Source of the DNA: a virus
Length of the DNA: 45,338 nt
Virus record (IMG/VR): IMGVR_UViG_3300022929_000056
Location: 1 to 45,338 of that record
Strand: one strand, 5' to 3'
Notes under the pieces: model-generated
What the model was told of the DNA's origin: nothing
What the model saw: the letters and a program-made list of their open reading frames with translations, nothing else
Databases searched by the model: none
Program-made: the position numbers and the translations under genes
Shown: positions 30,587 to 38,929 of the stretch, in pieces
Layout of the letters: the number at the start of each line of letters is the position of its first letter
How positions within the stretch are numbered: the first letter of the stretch is position 1

Positions 30587-33078
30587 TGGCAATAGAAAGA
30601 ATGACACCCGATCCAGCAAACCAAATGCCTGAAGAGGTGGATATGACGACTACGCAATCTGGCGATGGTTTAGAAGACGATATTATTGAGGTATTGGAAG
30701 GCTTACAAGAAGCCGATGTAGAAATACAAGAAGACGGTTCTGCGTTACTTGGACCCGCACCTGAAATGCAAATGACATCTGAGTTTGGTGAGAACTTAGC
30801 CGAGATGTTATCGTCCAGCGAGCTGGGTCGTATTTATATAGACTTGGTAGGCAGTATTGAAGATGATCGTTCTTCAAGAGAAGACTGGGAAAAAACTTAT
30901 ACCGACGGTTTGAAATACTTAGGTATGCGTTTTGACGAAACCCGATCAGAACCTTTTGAGGGAGCAAGCGGCGTTATTCATCCGTTATTGGGAGAAGCCG
31001 TAACTCAGTTTCAAGCGCAGGCTTACAAAGAATTATTACCCGCTGGTGGTCCAGTTAAAACGCAAGTCGTAGGTGCTTACGACTCTACAATAGAAGAACA
31101 AGCGCAACGTGTGCGCGAGTTTATGAATTACCAAATCGTACACGTAATGGAAGAGTACGATGAAGATTTAGACCAAATGTTGTTTTATCTGCCGTTGGCT
31201 GGATCTGCGTTCAAAAAAGTTTACTACGACGAAAACCTACAAAGACCCGTATCTAAGTTTATAGCACCCGAAGATTTGATCGTACCTTACTATACGACTG
31301 ACTTAGAATCTTGCCCACGTATAACGCATTTGATCAAGATGCCTGAAAACGACGTCAAAAAGCTACAAGCAATTGGTTTTTACAAACGTACAGAATTAGA
31401 GCCTGGTGATGGATCTGACAATTATTCCTCTTTGGATACGGAGAAAGAAAAGTTGGAAGGTATCGAACCCACGTCTGAAACTGACGAGGTGTGTGTGCTT
31501 TACGAAGTTCACTGTAATTTGGACCTTGAAGGATTTGAGGACGTGGACGAGAACGGTGAAGAAACTGGCGTAAAACTGCCATACATCGTTACCATTGATT
31601 CAACAACAGAAGACATATTATCTATACGTAGAAATTTCAAACCTGAAGACCCGATGAAGAACAAGATTGAATATTTTGTTCACTTCAAGTTTTTACCAGG
31701 TCTAGGTTTCTACGGTTTCGGTTTGACCCACATGATTGGTGGGTTGTCTAAAGCGTCTACATCTATTCTAAGACAATTGATAGATGCGGGTACGCTTTCC
31801 AATTTACCTGCTGGTTTTAAGACTCGAGGCATCCGTATACGTAATGAAGATGAACCCATTCAACCTGGTGAGTTCAGAGACGTGGATGCGCCAGCAGGTT
31901 CTTTGCGAGACGCAATACAACCATTACCATTCAAAGAGCCAAGTGGCACCCTGTTGTCGTTACTAGGCTTATTGGTGCAATCAGGACAACGATTTGCTTC
32001 TATTGCAGAAATAGCTGTAGGTGAAGGCAACTCTCAAGCACCCGTAGGTACAACTTTGGCTTTGATGGAAAAATCTACAAAAGTTTTAAGTGCGATACAC
32101 AAGCGTTTACATAACGCTCAGAAAAAAGAATTTGGGTTGTTATCAGATATCTTTGCTCAAAGCTTACCACCCACTTATCCCTATCTGGTTTCAGGTGGTA
32201 TGAATGAGATTAAACAAAGTGATTTTGACGGGCGCATCGACATTTATCCTGTTAGCAACCCAGATATATTTTCTACCAGTCAACGTATAGTTATGGCCCA
32301 AGAAATGATGCAGTTGGTTCAATCTAATCCTCAAATACACGGGCCAGGTGGAGTCTACGAGGCTTACAAAAGAATGTACGCTTCATTGGGAGTAGACAAC
32401 ATCGACCAACTGCTTCTTCCACCGCCTCCAACACAACCTCCACCAATGGAGGCGGGTATGGAAAACAGCGGATTGATGATGGGCGCTCCAGCGCAAGCTT
32501 TTCCACAACAAAACCACGATGCACATATTGCAGCACACGTCAGTCTTTTAAGCCTACAGCCTGTTCAAACAAACGCGCAGGTACAAGCCAATATCATTGC
32601 TCACAGTATGCAGCATTTACAGATGAAAGCAGACATAATCGCGCAGCAACAAATGCCGCCTGATGCTATGCAACAGTATCAACAGTTGCAACAACAGGCG
32701 CAACAAGCATCACCTGTTGAAGCGCAACAAATGCAAGCCGAAGCGTCTAACATACTGGCTCAGTTTAGTGCGCCAATCATGTCAGAGCTAGTCATACAGT
32801 TTTCGCAACAGATTGGTACTCCTCAAGAAGAAGATCCTTTAGTTACGATCAGGAAACAAGAATTAGCTTTAAAAGGTCAGCAGCTTAACCAAGAACAACA
32901 GCAGTTTATGCAGCGTGAAGAACAACGCGCTATGGACCAAATGCGCCAAGATCAGATAGATCGCGAGCGTATAGAAGCTCAAAAAGATATCGCAGAAATG
33001 AAGGACGATACGACGAGGGATAGACTTGACCAACAAAAGGAACTAAAATTAATTGATCTTGGATTAAAACAGTTATAA
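30586..33078 (+). CDS. Portal protein (P22 gp1-like podovirus portal)
   Basis: An 830-residue portal, with core motifs (GRIYIDLVGSIEDDRSSRED, GLKYLGMRFDETRSEPFEG, PFEGASGVIHPLLGEAVTQF, STSILRQLIDAGTLSNLPAG) common to marine podovirus portals. After residue about 640 comes an unusual Gln- and Pro-rich extension (PPPTQPPPMEAGMENS, then QQYQQLQQQAQQASPVEAQQ) ending in a basic/acidic coiled coil. This long C-terminal barrel resembles the extended barrel of P22 gp1. It forms the ring for DNA entry and the base for the tail, and lies right after TerL. Confidence 0.88.
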   Translation: MAIERMTPDPANQMPEEVDMTTTQSGDGLEDDIIEVLEGLQEADVEIQEDGSALLGPAPEMQMTSEFGENLAEMLSSSELGRIYIDLVGSIEDDRSSREDWEKTYTDGLKYLGMRFDETRSEPFEGASGVIHPLLGEAVTQFQAQAYKELLPAGGPVKTQVVGAYDSTIEEQAQRVREFMNYQIVHVMEEYDEDLDQMLFYLPLAGSAFKKVYYDENLQRPVSKFIAPEDLIVPYYTTDLESCPRITHLIKMPENDVKKLQAIGFYKRTELEPGDGSDNYSSLDTEKEKLEGIEPTSETDEVCVLYEVHCNLDLEGFEDVDENGEETGVKLPYIVTIDSTTEDILSIRRNFKPEDPMKNKIEYFVHFKFLPGLGFYGFGLTHMIGGLSKASTSILRQLIDAGTLSNLPAGFKTRGIRIRNEDEPIQPGEFRDVDAPAGSLRDAIQPLPFKEPSGTLLSLLGLLVQSGQRFASIAEIAVGEGNSQAPVGTTLALMEKSTKVLSAIHKRLHNAQKKEFGLLSDIFAQSLPPTYPYLVSGGMNEIKQSDFDGRIDIYPVSNPDIFSTSQRIVMAQEMMQLVQSNPQIHGPGGVYEAYKRMYASLGVDNIDQLLLPPPPTQPPPMEAGMENSGLMMGAPAQAFPQQNHDAHIAAHVSLLSLQPVQTNAQVQANIIAHSMQHLQMKADIIAQQQMPPDAMQQYQQLQQQAQQASPVEAQQMQAEASNILAQFSAPIMSELVIQFSQQIGTPQEEDPLVTIRKQELALKGQQLNQEQQQFMQREEQRAMDQMRQDQIDRERIEAQKDIAEMKDDTTRDRLDQQKELKLIDLGLKQL

Positions 33079-33080
33079 AT

Positions 33081-33284
33081 ATGATTAAAGTTACAAAAGT
33101 AAACGAACAGAAAACACCTAAAGTTTTAGACGGCAAACAATCCTATTCCAACAAAGGCACTTTGCAAACAAAGAAAGCAAAGTCTTTTGATGCCAACACC
33201 ACACCAAAACCAGGTATGGGTAAAGGCAAGGCTAGAGGTATGGGTGCTGCTGAATTTGGTGGCAAGTTTTCTGGTATTTATTAA
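33081..33284 (+). CDS. Small basic hypothetical protein
   Basis: A 67-residue Lys/Gly-rich protein (VNEQKTPKVLDGKQSYSNKG, then TPKPGMGKGKARGMGAAEFG), two bases after the portal stop. It lacks hydrophobic core, so it is probably disordered. 'GKARGMGAAEFGGKF' reminds of short Gly-rich tags seen in marine phage virion proteins. Its stop overlaps the next ATG. It may be a minor head protein that contacts DNA, by charge only. Confidence 0.55.
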   Translation: MIKVTKVNEQKTPKVLDGKQSYSNKGTLQTKKAKSFDANTTPKPGMGKGKARGMGAAEFGGKFSGIY

Positions 33285-33493
33285 TGGATTTAATTTGGCT
33301 TGCCGAAGCCTTACAAAAGATTCTTAAAGAAAAAAAAGAATCTTTAGAAGACTTGATTATGAACGGTGCCAAAGATTTCCAAGAATATAACTATCTACGT
33401 GGTCGTTACAATGCCCTCGAAGACGTAGAGCAAGAATTAAGGGTGTTGCTGGAAAGGAGTGTAGAAAACGATGAAAGAGGTACTGGTACCTGA
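33284..33493 (+). CDS. Small helical hypothetical protein
   Basis: A 69-residue protein, amphipathic helix all along (LAEALQKILKEKKESLEDLI, then YLRGRYNALEDVEQELRVLL). This pattern is common in small phage proteins between portal and scaffold, sometimes annotated as head-closure or chaperone-like. Its end overlaps the GroES-like gene by 23 bases, which suggests coupled expression. No function shown. Confidence 0.6.
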   Translation: MDLIWLAEALQKILKEKKESLEDLIMNGAKDFQEYNYLRGRYNALEDVEQELRVLLERSVENDERGTGT

Positions 33494-33953
33494 TCATATC
33501 GCAAGAGAGGTTGAAGCTGAAAAGCAAAAACCAGAAGAAGAAAAGTCAGAATTGGATCAAGCTTATGTCAACTCAGATGACAGAGTTCTCGACCCAACTT
33601 TATTAGAAAAATCCTACTTAGAACGTATGCCTCAACCGACAGGTTGGAGGTTGTTGATTTTGCCATACAAAGGCAAAGCCGTTACTAAAGGTGGTATTGT
33701 TCTAGCTAAAGAAACTGTAGAAAGAGAATCCCTAGCTACTGTGGTGGCTTACGTAGTGAAGATGGGTCCTCTTTGTTATGCCGATAGAAATAAATTTGGC
33801 GATACCCCTTGGTGCCAAGAAAAAGAATGGGTATTAATTGGTAGATATGCAGGAGCTAGGTTTAAACTTGGCGACGATGCAGAGTGCCGTATTATTAACG
33901 ATGACGAAGTCATTGCAACTATAGAAGACCCTGACGATATCGTTAGTGTCTAA
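33471..33953 (+). CDS. GroES-like co-chaperonin (viral Cpn10)
   Basis: A 160-residue protein whose residues about 55-155 match the Cpn10 fold: PTGWRLLILPYKGKAVTKGG, GGIVLAKET at 74-82, then YVVKMGP, WVLIGRYAGARFKLGDD and DDEVIATIEDPD. GGIVL is the GroES mobile-loop sequence (Ile-Val-Leu contact GroEL). The family replaces host GroES and may change folding specificity for capsid proteins, like T4 gp31. A 50-residue acidic extension (AEKQKPEEEKSELDQAYVN) precedes the domain, longer than bacterial GroES (about 97 residues). The gene stands between portal and scaffold/capsid genes, as expected for a capsid-folding factor. Confidence 0.88.
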   Translation: MKEVLVPDHIAREVEAEKQKPEEEKSELDQAYVNSDDRVLDPTLLEKSYLERMPQPTGWRLLILPYKGKAVTKGGIVLAKETVERESLATVVAYVVKMGPLCYADRNKFGDTPWCQEKEWVLIGRYAGARFKLGDDAECRIINDDEVIATIEDPDDIVSV

Positions 33954-33968
33954 ACATGAGAGGAAATC

Positions 33969-34877
33969 ATGCAAGAAAATGAAGCAATACAGACTGAGGA
34001 ACAAGAGCCTACCGAAGTCGTAGAACTTGAGGAAGAGGTAAAAGAATCCGAATCTGAACAGTCAGCCGCTCCTATCGAAGATATCTCTGAACAAGAGACT
34101 CAAGCCGATGCAGAGCAAGACGAGTTGGAGGATTACTCCAAGAATGTTCAGAAAAGAATCTCTACTTTAACCAAAAAAATGCGCGAACAAGAACGCGCGG
34201 CTCAATCGGCATACGAATACGCAAAAAACTTACAAGCTGAAAATGAAGCTTTGAAGAAAAATACGTCAGCGTATGCAGAAAATTACCAATCAGAGGCTGA
34301 AAACAGATTAAAAGCTCAGAGGGCGCAAGCTAACGCAGTTTTAAAATCTGCTTATCAAGACCAAGATTGGGACAAAGTAACGAAAGCTCAAGATATTCTC
34401 GACAAGATAACTGTCGAAGAAAGTAAATTAGCTAACACTAAGTTGTCTATCGAGCCTACTACTGAGTATCAACAGACTCAGATACCGCAAGGCTTTCAAC
34501 AACCACAAGCCACCCCTGATCCCGATCCAGCCGCTGAAGACTGGGCTAGTAAAAACGAGTGGTTTGGTGAAGATGAGGCTATGACTTTAGTAGCATTTAA
34601 CATACATAGAAGATTGGTAGAGGAAGAAGGGTTTGATACAAACGACCCAACATACTATACTGAAATCGATAAACGTATAAGAGCTGAGTTTCCACATAAA
34701 TTTAACGGTGTGGAAGAGGCCGAGCCAAAGGGCAAAATACAGCAAACTGTAGCGCCCGCTGGTAGAAGCGAAAGCTCTGGACGCAAACGACAAGTGAGGC
34801 TAACTAAAGCCGAAGTCGAAATGGCACGTCGTTTGAATGTACCGTTACAAGAATATGCTAAACACGTAAAAAGGTAG
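33969..34877 (+). CDS. Capsid scaffolding protein
   Basis: A 302-residue protein ahead of the capsid genes. Residues 1-60 are extremely acidic (EEQEPTEVVELEEEVKESES). Residues 60-150 are a coiled-coil candidate (RISTLTKKMREQERAAQSAY, AENEALKKNTSAYAENYQSE). A Gln/Pro linker follows. The C-terminus ends with RQVRLTKAEVEMARRLNVPL and QEYAKHVKR, a basic helix similar to the capsid-binding ends of phage scaffolds. All this is typical of scaffold proteins, which guide prohead assembly and leave. No protease motif is present, so exit must be without cleavage by a phage protease, or an unseen one. Confidence 0.82.
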   Translation: MQENEAIQTEEQEPTEVVELEEEVKESESEQSAAPIEDISEQETQADAEQDELEDYSKNVQKRISTLTKKMREQERAAQSAYEYAKNLQAENEALKKNTSAYAENYQSEAENRLKAQRAQANAVLKSAYQDQDWDKVTKAQDILDKITVEESKLANTKLSIEPTTEYQQTQIPQGFQQPQATPDPDPAAEDWASKNEWFGEDEAMTLVAFNIHRRLVEEEGFDTNDPTYYTEIDKRIRAEFPHKFNGVEEAEPKGKIQQTVAPAGRSESSGRKRQVRLTKAEVEMARRLNVPLQEYAKHVKR

Positions 34878-34881
34878 ACAA

Positions 34882-35385
34882 ATGACAAAAGAAACAGAAT
34901 TAAACGAATCAATTGATGCTCAAGCATCTACTGAAAACAGAACACCACGTTCTGCTGAAACTCGAGCGAAAGATACTGCTCGCAAACCTTGGCGTCGTCC
35001 ATCAATGTTGGAAACACCTGATGCACCTGAAGGATATGAATACAGGTGGATAAGAGCTGAAATCGTTGGACAGGAAGATAAGAAAAATGTAACTGCTAGG
35101 CTAAGAGAAGGTTTCGACCTTGTCAGAGCTGAAGAGTTAGATGGCTTTGAAATTCCTACGCTTGACGATGGAAAGCACTCAGGAGTAGTTTCCGTGGGTG
35201 GTTTGCTTTTGGCCAAGATTCCTACAGAAACGCGAAATGAAAGAAACGCCTACTTTTCAGACCGCGCACAACTGCAACAAGACGCAGTTGACCATGACTT
35301 AATGAAGGAATCTGATCCAAGCTCTCCGATCTTACGACCAGAGAGAAAAACAAGCGTAACTTTTGGTGGTGGTAATCGTGATTGA
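34882..35385 (+). CDS. Hypothetical protein between scaffold and decoration
   Basis: A 167-residue protein five bases after the scaffold stop. N-terminal 45 residues are polar and disordered. The centre (YEYRWIRAEIVGQEDKKNVT, then ARLREGFDLVRAEELDGFEI, and VSVGGLLLAKIPTETRN) suggests a small beta domain known to me from several marine podovirus genomes at this position. It ends in a Gly/Asn-rich basic tail (SVTFGGGNRD). Perhaps a minor head protein; function not established. Confidence 0.6.
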   Translation: MTKETELNESIDAQASTENRTPRSAETRAKDTARKPWRRPSMLETPDAPEGYEYRWIRAEIVGQEDKKNVTARLREGFDLVRAEELDGFEIPTLDDGKHSGVVSVGGLLLAKIPTETRNERNAYFSDRAQLQQDAVDHDLMKESDPSSPILRPERKTSVTFGGGNRD

Positions 35386-35429
35386 TTATCACTGTAATTA
35401 ATTAACTGACTGAATAAGGAAAACTTATT

Positions 35430-35990
35430 ATGGCAAATAAAGATGCACCTTTCGGGTTTCGTTCAGTAGGCAAAAAAGGCGGTGGCGTTGCTAATGGCGG
35501 CGTTACTGAATACGAGATTGCTTCGGGCGCGACTGGAAATATCTTTTCGGGCGACCCAGTTAAGATGTTGAACACAGGTACTATTTTAGTAGCTGGTGCT
35601 GCAACAACTTTATTGGGGATATTCAGAGGTTGTAAATATACGGATAGCAATGGAGATGTAGTATTCTCTTCTTACTATCCAACTGCTACAACTTCATCGG
35701 ATATCGTTGCATTTGTTGAGGATGATCCTAATACACTATTTGAAGTGCAATGCACAGGATCTTTAGCTCAGACAGCTGTAGGTAACAACGTAGAGTTGGC
35801 TTACACTTCTGGGTCTACAAAGACTGGTATGTCTGCGGCAGAAATTTCTTCTACCACAGCGGCTACTTCGGCTCAGTTTAGAATCGTAGGATTCTCTACT
35901 GATCCATCTAATAGCACTACTGGATCCGCAAACGTAAATGCAATCGTATATATTAATGAGCATTTCTATACCACAGTAACGGGAGTTTAA
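35430..35990 (+). CDS. Head decoration/virion structural protein
   Basis: A 186-residue beta-rich protein with Gly, Thr and Ser dominant (FRSVGKKGGGVANGGVTEYE, then ASGATGNIFSGDPVKMLNTG, and SAQFRIVGFSTDPSNSTTGS). The GDPVKML region recalls the decoration-protein or small head protein group found directly before the major capsid protein of marine podoviruses. It is two bases from the capsid gene. It probably binds the capsid outside. Strength of call: fold and context, not motif. Confidence 0.65.
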   Translation: MANKDAPFGFRSVGKKGGGVANGGVTEYEIASGATGNIFSGDPVKMLNTGTILVAGAATTLLGIFRGCKYTDSNGDVVFSSYYPTATTSSDIVAFVEDDPNTLFEVQCTGSLAQTAVGNNVELAYTSGSTKTGMSAAEISSTTAATSAQFRIVGFSTDPSNSTTGSANVNAIVYINEHFYTTVTGV

Positions 35991-35992
35991 TA

Positions 35993-36895
35993 ATGGCAAT
36001 AAATAGAGCGCAATTAGCGAAAGAACTAGAGCCTGGATTGAACGCCCTTTTTGGGTTGGAATACTCCAGGTATGAAGCTGAACACGCTGAAATTTTTGAT
36101 ACTGAATCTTCTGATAGAGCGTTTGAAGAAGAAGTTCTAATTTCAGGTTTCGGTAATGCTGAAGTAAAAGCTGAAGGTACAGGCGTTAGATTTGATAACG
36201 CTTCTGAAGGCTACACTTCACGTTACACTCACGAAACAGTTGCTTTGGCTTTTGCATTAACAGAAGAAGCTGTTGAAGATAATCTCTATGACAGACTTGG
36301 TGCTAGATACACTAAGGCGTTAGCGAGATCTATGGCTAATACTAAGCAAATTAAGGCTGCTGCTGTATTGAACAATGCGTTCTCTACAACAGGAGGCGAT
36401 GGTAAAGTCCTAATTGCTACTGATCACCCTTTAAGTGGGGGTGGTACACTAGCAAACAGAGCTACAACTATGGCTGACCTTAATGAAACTTCATTAGAGG
36501 ATGCTTTGATAAATATATCAACATTCACTGATGACAGGGGCTTAACAATTGCTTTGAGAGGAATGAAACTAATTGTTCCACCTCAACTTCAATTCGTAGC
36601 TGACAGACTACTCAGTTCTCCAGGGAGAGTTGGTACTTCTGACAATGACATCAACGCAATCAGAAACACAGGAATGTTGCCTGATGGTTATGTAGTAAAC
36701 CACTACTTAACTGATACAGACGCTTTCTTTATCAAAACTGATTGTCCTGATGGATTTAAGCACTTTGAAAGATCACCTCTTTCAACTGCACTAGAAGGCG
36801 ACTTTGATACTGGAAACATGAGATACAAAGCTAGAGAAAGGTATTCATTTGGATACTCTAACTTTAGAGCTGTATACGGTTCTCAAGGAGCTTAA
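35993..36895 (+). CDS. Major capsid protein (HK97 fold)
   Basis: A 300-residue protein. Typical features: an N-terminal arm, a spine helix with LTEEAVEDNLYDRLGARYTK and ALARSMANTKQIKAAAVLNN, the P-domain core, and the A-domain region LRGMKLIVPPQLQFVADRLL and GRVGTSDNDINAIRNTGMLP, ending in ARERYSFGYSNFRAVYGSQG. The pattern is that of podovirus HK97-type capsid proteins (Mu-gpT-like group). No delta domain of HK97 type, which agrees with the separate scaffold gene. It is followed by a strong terminator, so it may be expressed at a high level as the end of a sub-operon. Confidence 0.92.
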   Translation: MAINRAQLAKELEPGLNALFGLEYSRYEAEHAEIFDTESSDRAFEEEVLISGFGNAEVKAEGTGVRFDNASEGYTSRYTHETVALAFALTEEAVEDNLYDRLGARYTKALARSMANTKQIKAAAVLNNAFSTTGGDGKVLIATDHPLSGGGTLANRATTMADLNETSLEDALINISTFTDDRGLTIALRGMKLIVPPQLQFVADRLLSSPGRVGTSDNDINAIRNTGMLPDGYVVNHYLTDTDAFFIKTDCPDGFKHFERSPLSTALEGDFDTGNMRYKARERYSFGYSNFRAVYGSQGA

Positions 36896-36902
36896 CGGCA
36901 AA

Positions 36903-36928
36903 TAGTAGTCACCGTCACCCGACTACTA
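36903..36928 (+). other. Hairpin after the capsid gene
   Basis: TAGTAGTC (36903-36910) pairs exactly with GACTACTA (36921-36928) around a ten-base loop, eight bases after the capsid stop and just before the terminator. It may block 3' exonucleases and stabilise the abundant capsid mRNA. Confidence 0.55.
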
Positions 36929-36930
36929 GG

Positions 36931-36961
36931 AAAAGGGGATGCTTCGGCATCCCTTTTTTTT
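36931..36961 (+). terminator. Rho-independent terminator after the major capsid gene
   Basis: GGGATGC (36936-36942), loop TTCG, GCATCCC (36947-36953), followed by eight Ts; AAAA at the left side extends the stem. It has the very stable UUCG tetraloop. It splits the late operon between the capsid gene and the following structural gene. Confidence 0.92.
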
Positions 36962-37062
36962 ACTTTATTTCTTAAAAAAATGGATATATGATAGAAAAGT
37001 GTTTAATTAGCTTAATGAGGGCTGCGTGCAGTTTCCATTAATACAAATATAAGGAGTTCATA

Positions 37063-37779
37063 ATGGCTAATCCACATTTTCAAAACTTAATACTATGGGC
37101 GGGTAATACTGTTGCAACTGAGCATAAGAAAAACCAACCCATGTTCGTACCATATCCGTCAGATCAAACATTTTATATGTATCATAATGATTTTTTTACA
37201 TATAATTCTGGCGATTGGACAATCACTACAACTGAAGCTGGTGCAGGTAATGCTAGTGAAGCTCTTACATCACAAGCGGGTGGGGCTTTATTAATTACAA
37301 ATGATGATGCTGATAACGATTTAGACTTTTTACAATTAAAAGGTGAAAGTTTTAAATTAAGCTCTAGTAAAAAAGCATATTTCTCTGCTAGATTCAAAGT
37401 GAGTGATGCAACACAATCAGATTTTGTAATGGGTTTACAAATTACTGACACAACACCATTAGCTACCACTGACGGTGTTTTCTTCATTAAAGACGATGGT
37501 GATACAAACTTAGACTTTATTGTAGAAAAAGATAGCACATCAACAGATACTACAGCTATTCACACTATGGAAGACGATACTTTTGTTACTGTTACTTGGT
37601 TTATTGATCCAGATGCTTCTAAAGTATTTTATTCTGTAAACAACGCAGCACCAGTTTCTGTAGTAAATACAAATCTACCAGATGACGAAGAACTGACAGT
37701 TTCTTTTGGTATTCAAAATGGTGCGGCAGCCGCTAAAACTATGACAATTGACTATGTAGTTGCAGCAGTAGAAAGATAG
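37063..37779 (+). CDS. Virion structural protein, jelly-roll-like
   Basis: A 238-residue protein with AAGGAG before the ATG. It has many alternating strands (DWTITTTEAGAGNASEALTS, FKLSSSKKAYFSARFKVSDA, FVTVTWFIDPDASKVFYSVN, LTVSFGIQNGAAAAKTMTID), the appearance of a concanavalin/LamG-like beta sandwich. Such folds are common in phage decoration proteins that bind glycans. It is right after the capsid terminator, perhaps from its own promoter in 36962-37050, though no clear pair is visible. Call rests on composition and location. Confidence 0.62.
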   Translation: MANPHFQNLILWAGNTVATEHKKNQPMFVPYPSDQTFYMYHNDFFTYNSGDWTITTTEAGAGNASEALTSQAGGALLITNDDADNDLDFLQLKGESFKLSSSKKAYFSARFKVSDATQSDFVMGLQITDTTPLATTDGVFFIKDDGDTNLDFIVEKDSTSTDTTAIHTMEDDTFVTVTWFIDPDASKVFYSVNNAAPVSVVNTNLPDDEELTVSFGIQNGAAAAKTMTIDYVVAAVER

Positions 37780-37788
37780 GAGTAAACA

Positions 37789-38430
37789 ATGGCAGGTAGA
37801 CTAACTGGCTCGGATGTAAAAGCAGTTTTTATTGAGGCTGACACCGACGCTGCTGATGCAGATGGAGTTGCAAACTCGCAGACGCCATCAGGCGCGGGCA
37901 ACCTTACTATAAATGGTGCTAAAGCATCTGGTGGTGTTGCCACGTTTGGAGCAGCCCGCCAAGTAACTATAACTTCAGCTGCTGATGATTCTGGAAGAAC
38001 CTTTACGGTCACTGGTACTGATGCAAACGGCGATTCTATTTCTGAAGCGGTTACGGGTGCTGATACAGCCGCAGCAACTAGCAGTAAACATTTTAAAACT
38101 GTGACGCAAATTGCTGTGGATGATGCAACGGCTGGAGCTGTTACGGCAGGCATGAATACGTCAGCAATAGACGTTATTTTTGCTGGTCGTGCCAGATTGA
38201 AAGGAACTTTTATTGTAAATTCATCTACAGCTGGAACTGTTAATTTTAGAGATAGTTCTGATGCTGGAGAAAGTGGTACAACACGTTTGTCTTTAGGTAC
38301 TGTAGCAAGTGCAACAGCTGAAAGAGATGTAACAATACCTTCTGAAGGTATCGTTTTTGAAAACGGCGTTTACGTGCCTTACACAGCAGGCACCACTATT
38401 TTTACAAATATGACTGTTTTCCACGCTTAA
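37789..38430 (+). CDS. Virion structural protein, Ig-like
   Basis: A 213-residue Ala/Thr/Gly-rich beta protein with GGAG before the ATG. The segment ARQVTITSAADDSGRTFTVT, GTDANGDSISEAVTGADTAA resembles the lines of phage decoration or Ig-like proteins in marine podoviruses. The C-terminal part (FRDSSDAGESGTTRLSLGTV, then VYVPYTAGTTIFTNMTVFHA) looks like a bounded beta barrel. It probably decorates the virion. No catalytic motif. Confidence 0.62.
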   Translation: MAGRLTGSDVKAVFIEADTDAADADGVANSQTPSGAGNLTINGAKASGGVATFGAARQVTITSAADDSGRTFTVTGTDANGDSISEAVTGADTAAATSSKHFKTVTQIAVDDATAGAVTAGMNTSAIDVIFAGRARLKGTFIVNSSTAGTVNFRDSSDAGESGTTRLSLGTVASATAERDVTIPSEGIVFENGVYVPYTAGTTIFTNMTVFHA

Positions 38431-38431
38431 T

Positions 38432-38698
38432 ATGGCTGAATACAGGGGCAAAAAGGTAACTCTGAACAAACCAAGGAGAATCTCTAAGGGTTCTCCTGGG
38501 TTCGGTAAGAAAACTAGAGAAGTTTTTGTTAGAGTTCCCTCCTCTGGAAAAATTAAACGGGTAACTTTTGGCGACCCAAAATTAGGCGCACATCCTAGCA
38601 ATCCTAAAAAAAGAAAAGCTTACTGCGCTCGCAGTAAAAATCTAGGAGACGATAGAACTAAAGCAAATTATTGGTCAAGAAGACAATGGAGATGCTAA
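38432..38698 (+). CDS. Small Lys-rich protein 1
   Basis: An 88-residue very basic protein (YRGKKVTLNKPRRISKGSPG, KIKRVTFGDPKLGAHPSNPK, KAYCARSKNLGDDRTKANYW). The pattern 'KV.LNKPRRI..G' and 'YC.RS' recurs in short pelagic phage proteins of unknown role. It starts one base after the structural gene and is followed directly by a related basic gene. High positive charge suggests interaction with packaged DNA or with a negatively charged virion surface, which is inference. Confidence 0.65.
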   Translation: MAEYRGKKVTLNKPRRISKGSPGFGKKTREVFVRVPSSGKIKRVTFGDPKLGAHPSNPKKRKAYCARSKNLGDDRTKANYWSRRQWRC

Positions 38699-38929
38699 GT
38701 GGCAAAAGCTAAAAGCGGCGGTAAAATATGTCCAGCTGGCAAGGCTTGGGCAAAACGTACTTTTGATACATATCCTTCTGCCTATGCAAATATGGCCGCA
38801 TCAAAATATTGTAAAGATCCAAACTATGCAAAAGACTCTAAGAAAAAGAAACGGGTTAAGAAAGCTGGAGGGGGATTGGTATTTAACGTAAGAGGACAAG
38901 GCAGAGTAATGCCAAATAGATTGAGATAA
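38699..38929 (+). CDS. Small Lys-rich protein 2, GTG start
   Basis: A 76-residue basic protein beginning with GTG at the base after the preceding stop; GGAG is eight bases upstream. KICPAGKAWAKRTFDTYPSA, then YANMAASKYCKDPNYAKDSK and KKKRVKKAGGGLVFNVRGQG form a family I recall from marine phages ('ICP.GKA.AKR.F..YPSAYAN..A...C'). Conserved Cys residues may bind metal. Role unknown; part of the run of basic proteins. Confidence 0.65.
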   Translation: MAKAKSGGKICPAGKAWAKRTFDTYPSAYANMAASKYCKDPNYAKDSKKKKRVKKAGGGLVFNVRGQGRVMPNRLR

